A stretch of DNA of 9,584 nucleotides from a bacterium (GTDB lineage: Bacteria; Actinomycetota; Acidimicrobiia; Acidimicrobiales; CATQHL01): the NCBI GenBank assembly GCA_026713745.1, contig JAPONU010000323.1:1-9584 (forward strand), written 5' to 3'. Below, piece by piece: positions 1 to 6,668 of this stretch. Numbering within the stretch: position 1 is the stretch's first letter; the number at the start of each line of letters is the position of its first letter. A program made the position numbers and the translations under genes. The notes under the pieces were generated by a model. That model ran no database searches. It was not told where the DNA came from and saw only the letters and a list, made by a program, of their open reading frames with translations.

Positions 1-1179
1 CAAGGTGCCGGTGGACCAGGCCGGATAGTCCGCAGCGGGCGGGGTCTTCACGAGGGCTCCGTCCGCAGCGACCACCTCGCCGCGGTACAGCACCATCGAG
101 GGCATGAAGTCCTCCAGGCTCTCCAGGAGCACCAGGTCGGCGAAGCGGCCCGGCGACACGCTGCCCAGGTGCCGGTCGATGCGCATCAGTTCGGCAGTGT
201 TGAGGGTGGCCATCTGCACGGCGGTCAGCGGTTCGAATCCCGCCTCGATAGCGAGGCGCACCCGCTGGTCGAGGTGGCCCTCGCTCATGAGGATGTTCGG
301 ATGGATGTCGTCGGTGCACAGCACCAGGCGCCGGGTGTCCAGCCCGAGGCGCTCGGTGGCGGCCACGATCTCGGGCCACTCGGACGCCGGCAGGCGGTCG
401 ATGCGCGGCGTCAGCAGGACGCGTGCCCCGCGGCGCAACTGCTCGACAACCTCGGCGGGTGATTCCGCCACGTGGGTGTCCTCCACGCCGGCCACCAGCG
501 TGGCGTCCAGGACGGCCCCGGTGAATCCCGGAAGCTGGCCGCCCACGGTCTTGCCGCGCTCGATGGTGGCCTCGATTTTCGCCAGCTGCGACCGGTCCGC
601 GTCCAGCAGCAGCGCGGGGTTGATGTCGCCGCCGATGCACACCGCATCGGGACGGTCCAGCATTGCCAGCGTCTCGACCAGGTCCATGGCATGTCCCGAG
701 GTCTCCCGGTCCGCAGGCATGGCCGGCACCCGCCCGGGCACCCGCAGGAACAGGTTCAGCGGCAGACCGGCGGCCTCGGCGGTGAGCAGGTCGACGCCCG
801 CGGTACCCAGCACGTTGGCGATCTCGTGAGGGTCCTCACAGACCGAGAGCACCCCGCGGGGAACGATGGCCCGGGCCAGCTCGCCGACGGTGATATTGGA
901 ACTCTCGAGGTGCATGTGCGGGTCGATGAGGCCGGGGGCCACGAACCGGCCGGCGGCATCGATGATCTGGGTGTCGGGACCCACCAGTTGCTCGCCGCTG
1001 TCGCCGACCGCGGCGATCCGCCCGGCCGCAACCACGACGTCGGCCGGAACGATCTCGCGGGTGAAGACGTTGACGACCCGGGCGCCGGTGAGCACCACAT
1101 CGGCCGGTTCGTCTCCCAGCGCCACCCGGATCAGCCGTGTGCGCACGTCGGTCCCCATGTCCAGTGCTCGTGCGGTCAT
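1..1179 (-). CDS. Adenine deaminase-family amidohydrolase, N-terminal part (runs off the left edge)
   Basis: The reading frame is open from an ATG at 1179 to the window edge: 393 codons of a family usually about 550-600 residues long, so the C-terminal domain is missing here. Canonical members deaminate adenine to hypoxanthine in purine salvage using a metal centre in a TIM barrel. Visible family signatures are the metal-binding HMHLESS at residues 88-94, DPHEIANVLG at 117-126 and CTDDIHP at 288-294, the last carrying the catalytic aspartate. Other signatures are changed. The usual GE-M-N glutamate motif reads GGDINP (183-188), the usual GHAPG reads GQLPG (214-218), and the SDHE motif reads DTHV (234-237). 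Family membership is clear, but adenine as substrate is uncertain, so no symbol is given. No Shine-Dalgarno precedes the ATG. A TACTGT hexamer lies 6 bases upstream, which suggests a leaderless start. It is divergent from the tRNA gene. Confidence 0.85.
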   Translation of the reverse strand, partial: MTARALDMGTDVRTRLIRVALGDEPADVVLTGARVVNVFTREIVPADVVVAAGRIAAVGDSGEQLVGPDTQIIDAAGRFVAPGLIDPHMHLESSNITVGELARAIVPRGVLSVCEDPHEIANVLGTAGVDLLTAEAAGLPLNLFLRVPGRVPAMPADRETSGHAMDLVETLAMLDRPDAVCIGGDINPALLLDADRSQLAKIEATIERGKTVGGQLPGFTGAVLDATLVAGVEDTHVAESPAEVVEQLRRGARVLLTPRIDRLPASEWPEIVAATERLGLDTRRLVLCTDDIHPNILMSEGHLDQRVRLAIEAGFEPLTAVQMATLNTAELMRIDRHLGSVSPGRFADLVLLESLEDFMPSMVLYRGEVVAADGALVKTPPAADYPAWSTGTL

Positions 1180-1185
1180 GCGCCG

Positions 1186-1191
1186 ACAGTA
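1186..1191 (-). promoter_or_regulatory. Candidate -10 element for the amidohydrolase gene
   Basis: On the minus strand the hexamer TACTGT (TAnnnT, 4/6 to TATAAT) ends 6 bases before the ATG at 1179, so transcription would start on or next to the A of the start codon. This fits a leaderless mRNA, and no purine-rich ribosome-binding site is seen. No convincing -35 hexamer is visible at 16-18 bases. The same geometry precedes gcvT. Inference from sequence only. Confidence 0.4.
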
Positions 1192-1244
1192 CCAATTGGC
1201 TCGGGGGTCGCCGCCGTCGAGGCCCTGTTTCCGGCGGCGGGGGC

Positions 1245-1250
1245 TATCGT
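1245..1250 (+). promoter_or_regulatory. Candidate -10 element for tRNA-Tyr
   Basis: TATCGT (TAnnnT) lies 11 bases before the first base of the tRNA, which would give a 5' leader of about 5 bases. No good -35 hexamer is seen 16-18 bases upstream. The 82-base gap 1180-1261 would have to hold divergent promoters for this tRNA and for the amidohydrolase gene. Confidence 0.3.
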
Positions 1251-1261
1251 GGCCGCTTCGA

Positions 1262-1346
1262 GGGTCGGTGCCCGAGCGGACAAAGGGAGCAGGCTGTAAA
1301 CCTGCCGGCGACGCCTTCGGAGGTTCGAATCCTCCCCGGCCCACCA
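1262..1346 (+). tRNA. tRNA-Tyr (anticodon GUA)
   Basis: A full cloverleaf can be drawn. The acceptor stem is GGGTCGG (1262-1268) paired with CCGGCCC (1336-1342), with one T-G wobble. The D stem is CCC/GGG. The anticodon stem GCAGG/CCTGC encloses the loop CTGTAAA with anticodon GTA at 1296-1298. A long variable arm (GGC/GCC stem) follows, then a T arm GGAGG-TTCGAAT-CCTCC. Discriminator A1343 and an encoded CCA at 1344-1346 finish the 85-base gene. A long variable arm plus GTA anticodon is diagnostic of bacterial tRNA-Tyr. It stands alone on the plus strand between two minus-strand genes. Confidence 0.97.
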
Positions 1347-1355
1347 TCGTTGAGC

Positions 1356-1393
1356 CGCCGGCGGGGATCCGGCCCGCCGGCGAGCCGGATCCC
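1356..1393. terminator. Overlapping hairpins between tRNA-Tyr and the gcv operon; possible bidirectional terminator
   Basis: Two perfect 10-bp inverted repeats overlap. Hairpin A pairs 1356-1365 with 1373-1382 (7-base loop). Hairpin B pairs 1364-1373 with 1384-1393 (10-base loop) and touches the TAG stop codon of gcvPB. They share arm sequence, so only one can form at a time. On the plus strand they follow the tRNA 3' end by 9 bases. On the minus strand they directly follow gcvPB. Neither direction shows a U-rich tract, so classical intrinsic termination is not proven; U-less hairpins are often proposed as terminators in high-GC actinobacteria. Confidence 0.45.
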
Positions 1394-2883
1394 TAAGAGC
1401 CGTCGCCGAGGTCGGGCTGCCAGCGGAGCACCGGGCGTCGGGCCGCCGTGGCCTCGTCGAGGCGTCCGATCGGTGCGCTCCAGGGGGCGCCGTGCAGGGT
1501 CTCGGGGTCGCTCCGGGCCTCGTCGGCAATGGCGATCATGGCCTCCGCCAGAGCCTCGATGGCCTCGGGAGGCTCGGTCTCGGTCGGCTCGATCATCAGC
1601 GCTTCCTCGACGATCAGGGGGAAGTAGACGGTGGGCGGGTGGAAGCCATGGTCGATGAGGCGCTTGGCGATGTCGTAGGTGGGCACACCGTGGGTGCGGC
1701 GCTGCCGCGAGCCCGAGAAGACGACCTCGTGCAGGACGGGCCGGTCGTACGGCAGGTCGTAGTGGTCACCCACCAGCACGCGCAGGTAGTTGGCGTTGAG
1801 CACGGCCTGACCCGAGACGGCTCGCAGGCCCTCGAGGCCCAGGGCGCGCATGTAGGCGTAGGCGCGGATCAGGACACCCACGTTGCCGTTGAATTGCTGG
1901 AGGCGCCCGATGCTGCGCTCCGGCTCGGCGAAACGCACGACGCCGCCGTCGCACTCGGTGACGACCGGGATCGGGAGGTAGCGGGCCAGTTCGGTGCTGC
2001 AGCACACCGGCCCGGCACCCGGGCCGCCGCCGCCGTGGGGCGTGCTGAAACTCTTGTGCAGGTTCAGGTGGGCCACATCGAATCCCAGGTCGCCGTAGCG
2101 CACCCGCCCCATGATGGCGTTGAGGTTGGCCCCGTCGCCGTAGAGGTAGGCGCCGGCGTCGTGGATCAGGCCGGCCACCTCCTCGATGCCGCGCTCCCAC
2201 AGGCCCAGCGTGTTCGGCACGGTGACCATGACGGCGGCCACCGATCCGTCCAACTCCCTCTCGATGGTTGCCCGGTCCAGCGAACCGTCGGCACCGGTGG
2301 GGATCTGGGTCACGGTGAAGCCGGCCATGGCCGCGGTCGCCGGGTTCGTGCCGTGCGCCGAGTCCGGAACGAGGATCCGGCGACGCTGCGCCAGCTCGCC
2401 GCGATCCTCCAGGGCGCGCGTGATCATCAACACGCCGGCGAGCTCACCCTGCGCCCCGGCGGCCGGCGCAAGGCTGACCGCTTCCAGACCGCTGATCTCA
2501 CCCAGGCCGCGCTGCAACTCCAGCAGCGTCCGCAGGGTGCCCTGGACCTCCTCCGGTGGCGCCTGGGGATGCGCGCCCGCCAATCCCCGAAGCGATGCCA
2601 CGAGGTCATCGACCTTCGGGTTGTACTTCATGGTGCAGGAACCCAGCGGGTAGGTGCCGGAGTCGATGCCGTAGTTCCGCGCCGAGAGCTTCGTGTAGTA
2701 GCGCACCAGTTCGCCCTGGCTCAGTTCCGGCAGGCGCAACGAGCCGCGCAGAAGGCGAGCATCGGGAAGCGGCGCCGCTTCGCCGTCCCAGCGGGGAACG
2801 TCGACCGCCCGACGGCCGGGCACCCCCCGGTCGAAACTCAAGCGGGCGCCGAAGTCCTCGCTGCTGGGCCCTGGCGCGCTCAC
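1393..2883 (-). CDS. gcvPB: Glycine dehydrogenase (decarboxylating) subunit 2, PLP-binding
   Basis: This is the C-terminal half of the split P-protein. With GcvPA it decarboxylates glycine and passes the aminomethyl group to lipoyl-GcvH. At 496 residues it is in the usual range. The PLP lysine is Lys277 in HLNLHKSF, followed by the glycine-rich TPHGGGGPGAGP. Other family signatures are YPLGSCTMKYNPK (78-90), the SAHGTNPA region (175-182), YGDGANLNAIMG (248-259) and FPLIVEEALMIEPTETE near 421-437. The GTG at 2883 is chosen as start because it makes a GTGA overlap with the gcvPA stop, and all recognisable homology begins after it; a longer open frame upstream reads through gcvPA in the wrong frame and is an artefact. 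The stop is TAG at 1395-1393. It is last gene of the operon. Confidence 0.95.
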   Translation of the reverse strand: MSAPGPSSEDFGARLSFDRGVPGRRAVDVPRWDGEAAPLPDARLLRGSLRLPELSQGELVRYYTKLSARNYGIDSGTYPLGSCTMKYNPKVDDLVASLRGLAGAHPQAPPEEVQGTLRTLLELQRGLGEISGLEAVSLAPAAGAQGELAGVLMITRALEDRGELAQRRRILVPDSAHGTNPATAAMAGFTVTQIPTGADGSLDRATIERELDGSVAAVMVTVPNTLGLWERGIEEVAGLIHDAGAYLYGDGANLNAIMGRVRYGDLGFDVAHLNLHKSFSTPHGGGGPGAGPVCCSTELARYLPIPVVTECDGGVVRFAEPERSIGRLQQFNGNVGVLIRAYAYMRALGLEGLRAVSGQAVLNANYLRVLVGDHYDLPYDRPVLHEVVFSGSRQRRTHGVPTYDIAKRLIDHGFHPPTVYFPLIVEEALMIEPTETEPPEAIEALAEAMIAIADEARSDPETLHGAPWSAPIGRLDEATAARRPVLRWQPDLGDGS

Positions 2884-4250
2884 GCCGCACCCCCGATCTC
2901 CGCCAGCGCCTCGACGAGGGCGTCGGTGTGCGCCTCGGGCGTGGCCTCGGTCACCGAGAAGAGCAGAGCCTGGCGCGCCTCGGGCTCGGGTCTGTCCGAG
3001 ACGTCGAAGCCGGGGCCGATGCCCCGCGCCCTGAGTGCCGCGGCCAACTCTGCGGCCGGCATCGGGCCGCGCACCAGGAACTCCGAGAACCACGGCCCGC
3101 GCTCGGGTGTCTCGAAGCCGTCCAGCGCGGCGATGCGCCGGGCGGCGTCATGAGCGCGCTGGTAGCTCAACTCGGCGGCCTCGCGGAGCCCTCGGGGACC
3201 CAGCGCCTGCAGGGTGATCGTGAACGCCAGCGCGATCAGTGACTGCGCTGTCGAGACGTTCGAGGTGGCCCGCTCGCGCCGGATGAACTGCTCGCGCGCC
3301 TGCAGGGTGAGCACGTAGCCGGTGCGCGGTTCACCACCGCCGGGGGGCGCGTGCAGCTCCCGCGTGCGCCCGACGATGCGCCCCGGCATCTGCCGCAGGA
3401 ACGTCGACCGGCCTGCGAACAGTCCGAGCGAGGGCCCGCCGGATTGCGGCGGCCCCGCCAGATCGCGCCCCTCGCCGGTGACGATGTCGGCGCCCGCGTC
3501 GCCCGGCGCACGAAGCATCCCCAGAGCGAAGGGATCGGCCACCGCCACGAGGAGCACGCCGTCGGCGTGCAACCCCTCCGCGATCGGCTCGAGGTCCACG
3601 ATGGCTCCCAGGAAGTCCGGCTGCTGGACGACGAGACAGGCATGATCGGCACGCACCGCCTCGGGAGTCTGCAGCACGTCCACCCGCAGCCCCGCCCCGC
3701 GGGCGTAGGTACCGACGACGTCGGCGGTTCCGGGATGGATCGGCTCGAGCAGTGCGACCGCGCTGCGCTTCGTGACGCGAGACGCCAGCAGGCATGCCTC
3801 GGCGGTGGCGCTGGCCCCGTCGTACAGGCCGGTGTTGGACACGTCCAGCCCGCTGAGTTCGCACACCACCGACTGGTATTCGAACGCCGATTGCAACGTC
3901 CCCTGGCTGATCTCGGGCTGGTACGGCGTGTAGGCGGTGACGAACTCGGAACGAGCGGTCAGGTGGGCAACGACGGCGGGAATGGAATGCCGGTACGCCC
4001 CGGCGCCGAGGAAGTCCGGGCGACCGGCGACGGCGTTGGCGGCGGCCCGCTCGGCCAGCAACTCGACCAGCTCCGGCTCCGCGAGAGCCGGGGGAAGGTG
4101 GATCGTCGGATCCAGCACGGCCGCGGGCAGGTCGGCGAACAGCGCGTCGACGTCGGCGACACCGACCCGCTCGAGCATCCGGGCGCGGTCGGCCTCGGTG
4201 GCCGGGATGTACGGATGCGGCGAGCCACCGGTGGGCTCCGAGGGGGCCAT
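2880..4250 (-). CDS. gcvPA: Glycine dehydrogenase (decarboxylating) subunit 1
   Basis: This is the N-terminal half of the split P-protein (456 residues, typical for the family), forming the heteromeric decarboxylase with GcvPB. It has the PLP type-I fold but lacks the PLP lysine, as expected for subunit 1. Signatures include FLGAGAYRHSIP (80-91), YTPYQPEISQGTLQSAFEYQ (107-126), the CELSGLDVSNTGLYDGASA segment (130-148), and GEGRDLAGPPQSGGPSLGLFA in the second half. The ATG at 4250 overlaps the gcvH TGA by one base (TGATG), which fixes the start; the frame stays open further upstream only as an alternate-frame reading of gcvH. The end overlaps the gcvPB GTG (GTGA). Translation is probably coupled across both junctions. 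Confidence 0.95.
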   Translation of the reverse strand: MAPSEPTGGSPHPYIPATEADRARMLERVGVADVDALFADLPAAVLDPTIHLPPALAEPELVELLAERAAANAVAGRPDFLGAGAYRHSIPAVVAHLTARSEFVTAYTPYQPEISQGTLQSAFEYQSVVCELSGLDVSNTGLYDGASATAEACLLASRVTKRSAVALLEPIHPGTADVVGTYARGAGLRVDVLQTPEAVRADHACLVVQQPDFLGAIVDLEPIAEGLHADGVLLVAVADPFALGMLRAPGDAGADIVTGEGRDLAGPPQSGGPSLGLFAGRSTFLRQMPGRIVGRTRELHAPPGGGEPRTGYVLTLQAREQFIRRERATSNVSTAQSLIALAFTITLQALGPRGLREAAELSYQRAHDAARRIAALDGFETPERGPWFSEFLVRGPMPAAELAAALRARGIGPGFDVSDRPEPEARQALLFSVTEATPEAHTDALVEALAEIGGAA

Positions 4251-4651
4251 CAACTCGCTTCGGCCTGCGCCCGGTACCCCGCGGCGTCGAGCATTCCCTC
4301 CAGTCCGGCACCGTCGGTGATGCGCACGCGGATCAGCCATCCCTCGCCATAGGGCGACTCGTTGACGAGTTCGGGGGTGTCGGCAAGCTCGCCGTTGGTG
4401 GCGACCACCTCGCCGCTGACCGGCGCGTAGAACTCCGCGACGGTCTTCGTGGACTCGATCTCGCCACACACCTCGCCGGCGGCGACCGGGGTCCCTGGGG
4501 CGGGGAGGTCGAGATACACCACATCGCCGAGCTGATCCTGGGCAAAGTCCGTGATGCCCACGGTGGCCTCGTCGGGGTTGTCGCCGTCGCGGCGTAACCA
4601 CTCGTGGCTGGGCGTGTAGAGGAGGTCACCGGGGGTGGTGGTGTCGGTCAT
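4250..4651 (-). CDS. gcvH: Glycine cleavage system H protein (lipoyl carrier)
   Basis: H protein carries the aminomethyl intermediate on a lipoyl-lysine between P, T and L proteins. The 133 residues match the normal family size. The N-terminal YTPSHEWLR (12-20), GITDFAQDQLGDVVYLDLP (32-50) and the lipoylation motif GEIESTKTVAEFYAPVSGEV are all present, with Lys69 as the predicted lipoylated residue. ATG at 4651 is preferred over an in-frame GTG at 4654, because GAGGA at 4663-4659 is 7 bases from the ATG but only 4 from the GTG, and because ATG gives a TGATG overlap with the gcvT stop. The stop overlaps the gcvPA start in the same way. Lipoate attachment would need ligase or LipA/LipB from elsewhere in the genome. 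Confidence 0.96.
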   Translation of the reverse strand: MTDTTTPGDLLYTPSHEWLRRDGDNPDEATVGITDFAQDQLGDVVYLDLPAPGTPVAAGEVCGEIESTKTVAEFYAPVSGEVVATNGELADTPELVNESPYGEGWLIRVRITDGAGLEGMLDAAGYRAQAEAS

Positions 4652-5766
4652 CACGTATTCCTCGCTTTCCGGTAGAACGGGCGGCGCACGACCTCCACCG
4701 GGAGCGCGCGGCCCCGAACATCGACTTCGAGAGTGACCCCGGGGCTCGCAAGCTCGACCGGAAGGTAAGCCATGCCGATGCCGAGGCGCAGGCTGGGGCT
4801 GAAGGTCCCGCTGGTGAGTCGCGCCACGGCCGCTCCACCGGGCTCGTGCACAGCGAAGCCCGCTCTCGGGACGCCGCGGCCGCTAGCCATCAGATGGCAG
4901 AGCCGCCGGCTGCGAGCCCGGGCCTTCGCCTCCACGAGCGCTTCGCGTCCGGTGAACGGCGCTCCGTCATCGAGGCTCACCGCGAATCCCAGCCCGGCCT
5001 CGTAGGGGTGCGTGGTGCCGTCGATGTCATTCCCGTGAAGCGGCAGCGCCGCCTCGAGCCGCAACGTGTCGCGTGCTCCGAGGCCTACGGGCGTGGCCCC
5101 CCCGCCCACCAGCGCGTCCCACAGCGCCCCGGCACCGCCGGCCTCGACGATGCACTCGCCGCCGTCTTCGCCCGTGTAGCCGGTCCGGGCGAAGAGCACG
5201 GGTGAGCCGGCCCAATCAAGTTCCACGCAGTCCCGCGGTGCCAGCGCGGCCAGGCCGTCACCGAGGACGGCGCTGAGCAGGCCGATCGCCTCGGGTCCCT
5301 GGACCGCGAGCATCACCGTGTCCCCGGTCACCTCGGCCGCGTCGTCGCCGGCGACGGACTGCAGCCGCGCGAGGTCCTCGTCGGCATTGGCCGCGTTGTG
5401 GACGATCAGCCAGCGTTCGCCGGGGAGGTGGTAGATGAGGACGTCGTCGTCGATGCCGCCGGACTCGTTGCAGTAGAGCGAGTAGTGCGCCCTGCCCACC
5501 TCCAGGGTGTTCACGTCGAAAGTCGTCACCGAACGGAGCAGTGACGCCGCCCGCGGCCCGCGCAGCCAGACCCGTCCGAGGTGCGAAACGTCGAACACAC
5601 CGACCCGCTCCCGCACGGCCTCGTGCTCGCGAACCGTGCCGGCGTACCGCAGCGGCATCTCCCAGCCGGCGAAGGGCGCAAAGCGGGAACCGGCCACCTC
5701 ATGGCGATCACGCAGTGTCAGCGTGTGCAGCCCGCCGTCGCTGCCGGGCCCGTGGCTCTCGCCCAC
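4651..5766 (-). CDS. gcvT: Aminomethyltransferase, glycine cleavage T protein
   Basis: T protein transfers the methylene unit from aminomethyl-lipoyl-GcvH to tetrahydrofolate and releases ammonia. The 371 residues match the family length. Signatures are PFAGWEMPLRY (31-41), FDVSHLGRVWLRG (58-70), GGIDDDVLIY (103-112) with the conserved catalytic aspartate region, RTGYTGEDGGE (194-204), and LGARDTLRLEAALPLHGNDID (229-249). The GTG at 5766 is the only usual start after an in-frame TAA four codons upstream. GAGG lies too close to it to act as a normal ribosome-binding site, and a -10-like hexamer ends 6 bases before it, suggesting leaderless initiation. It is the first gene of the gcvT-gcvH-gcvPA-gcvPB operon. 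The start codon is less certain than the identity. Confidence 0.95.
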   Translation of the reverse strand: MGESHGPGSDGGLHTLTLRDRHEVAGSRFAPFAGWEMPLRYAGTVREHEAVRERVGVFDVSHLGRVWLRGPRAASLLRSVTTFDVNTLEVGRAHYSLYCNESGGIDDDVLIYHLPGERWLIVHNAANADEDLARLQSVAGDDAAEVTGDTVMLAVQGPEAIGLLSAVLGDGLAALAPRDCVELDWAGSPVLFARTGYTGEDGGECIVEAGGAGALWDALVGGGATPVGLGARDTLRLEAALPLHGNDIDGTTHPYEAGLGFAVSLDDGAPFTGREALVEAKARARSRRLCHLMASGRGVPRAGFAVHEPGGAAVARLTSGTFSPSLRLGIGMAYLPVELASPGVTLEVDVRGRALPVEVVRRPFYRKARNT

Positions 5767-5772
5767 GCCTCG

Positions 5773-5778
5773 AATTTA
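5773..5778 (-). promoter_or_regulatory. Candidate -10 element of the gcv operon promoter
   Basis: On the minus strand TAAATT (TAnnnT, 4/6 to TATAAT) ends 6 bases before the GTG of gcvT, so the predicted transcript starts at the start codon. A weak -35-like TTCCGT sits 17 bases upstream (5801-5796). The local AT content is the highest in this gap, which stands out in a GC-rich window. No glycine riboswitch core is recognisable between this site and the upstream gene. Confidence 0.45.
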
Positions 5779-5839
5779 TCGCCGTTCGATCCCCGACGGA
5801 AGGCGTCGCCCGCTCCCGGTGAGGTTGTCGCCGGTTCGA
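5779..5839. repeat. Imperfect direct repeat upstream of gcvT, possible operator
   Basis: Two near-identical words occur 49 bases apart: TCGCCGTTCGA at 5779-5789 and TCGCCGGTTCGA at 5828-5839, differing by one inserted G. The first lies inside the spacer between the candidate -10 and -35 of the gcv promoter, where a bound repressor would block polymerase. Only two short GC-rich copies exist, so chance similarity is possible. Confidence 0.25.
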
Positions 5840-5855
5840 CTGCTCCCGGGCCCGC

Positions 5856-6668
5856 TCAGTCCCGCTGCACCGCACCCCCGGCAGACCACACCGTGCCGGT
5901 ACGGGTCCGGCGCAGAGTCCCGCCGGGAGTTTCTCCCTGTGCTGCCGCCTCGCCGCCCGCCAGGGCCGCTGTCACACCGAGGCACCGGCGCCCGTCCCCC
6001 AAGCGGTCGGGTGTCGGACCCGCACCGTCGCCGGACCCGGGCGGTGGCGGGCAACCGATTATGGCCGTAGGGCTGGCGGCGAGCATGTCCCACTCATCGA
6101 GCACGCGGGCAATCCGCTGCGCGGTTCGTACCGTGCCGCCGGTCACGGCCGCGGCTCGCTCTGCGGCGTCCCCGCCGTTCGCCGCGGCGGGGATCGAGTC
6201 GATGCGCGCGGCGGCCACCACGGACAGGCGCACGGCCGCCGCGGCCACCCGGGCCGCGAGGGGCACGAGGCTCTCGAGGGGGATTTCGGGGTCGCGGCCG
6301 ATGGAAGTGCCGTTCCTGAGCCAGTCCAGAGCATCGGGGATGTCGCAGTCGGCCAGGATCCGGTCCACCTCTTCGCGCACGCCCTCGGACAGACCGGCGG
6401 ACGACCGGGCCTTCCGGCGGCTGCGCCGGGATTTCGTATCGCCCGCCTCATGGACCAGTGACTTCAGGGCGTTCTCCAGAATCGCCTGCGATTGAGTGCA
6501 AGCGCCCCGCATGCGCGCCGCCACTGCGCCGCCGTAGCCCTCGGCATCGCTGCTCTCCAGCGCTGCCCGCTCATCGGAGAGCGGGTAGAGGAGAGCCCCG
6601 AGCAGGACAAGCGCTCGGCGAGCACTGTCCATCGATGCGACTGCATCGTCGGTGTCTGCAGCAGGCAA
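5856..6668 (-). CDS. Hypothetical helical protein, family not recognised
   Basis: I do not recognise this 270-residue product. The TTG at 6668 is chosen as start because GGAGAGGAG (6683-6675) lies 6 bases upstream, the strongest ribosome-binding site in this part of the window. An ATG at 6716 in the same frame has no such site, and a later ATG at codon 13 is possible. The sequence is Ala/Arg/Glu-rich and predicted mainly helical. A short hydrophobic run (ALVLLGALLYPL, 19-30) is too brief for a confident membrane span. A basic patch SRRSRRKARSS occurs at 80-90. A second helical block covers about 130-195, and a Pro/Gly-rich low-complexity tail starts near 205. The tail has more A/T at third positions than the middle and could be misassigned. 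The gene is 89 bases upstream of gcvT on the same strand, so partial co-transcription is possible. Confidence 0.6.
   Translation of the reverse strand: MPAADTDDAVASMDSARRALVLLGALLYPLSDERAALESSDAEGYGGAVAARMRGACTQSQAILENALKSLVHEAGDTKSRRSRRKARSSAGLSEGVREEVDRILADCDIPDALDWLRNGTSIGRDPEIPLESLVPLAARVAAAAVRLSVVAAARIDSIPAAANGGDAAERAAAVTGGTVRTAQRIARVLDEWDMLAASPTAIIGCPPPPGSGDGAGPTPDRLGDGRRCLGVTAALAGGEAAAQGETPGGTLRRTRTGTVWSAGGAVQRD

Noticed and set aside
2884..3093. N-terminal extension of gcvPB upstream of the GTG at 2883
   Set aside because: The extra 70 codons are an alternate-frame reading of the gcvPA 3' end with no family similarity; the GTGA overlap gives the expected size.
1492..3153. Long plus-strand open frame of about 553 codons opposite gcvPB/gcvPA
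   Set aside because: It is the antisense shadow typical of GC-rich coding DNA: the minus strand carries unmistakable gcv motifs and the plus-strand product has no family features.
4251..4601. N-terminal extension of gcvPA in the same frame through gcvH
   Set aside because: The extension is a basic, Arg/Gly-rich out-of-frame reading of gcvH. The ATG at 4250 overlapping the gcvH stop gives the normal family length.
5785..5794. GTTCGATCCCC resembling a tRNA T-arm
   Set aside because: The bases on the 5' side do not pair to form a T stem, and no acceptor or anticodon arm can be drawn around it.
5767..5855. Glycine riboswitch upstream of gcvT
   Set aside because: I looked on the minus strand through this gap and into the 3' end of the upstream gene for the conserved CCGAAGG-GCAA and CTCTCAGG-AAA-GGAC cores. 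None is present, and the gap is too short for a tandem riboswitch.
5581..6495. Plus-strand open frame of 304 codons opposite gcvT and the hypothetical gene
   Set aside because: Its first part is antisense to gcvT and the rest is Ala/Arg/Pro-rich with no ribosome-binding site. The minus-strand frame has a strong ribosome-binding site and better codon bias.
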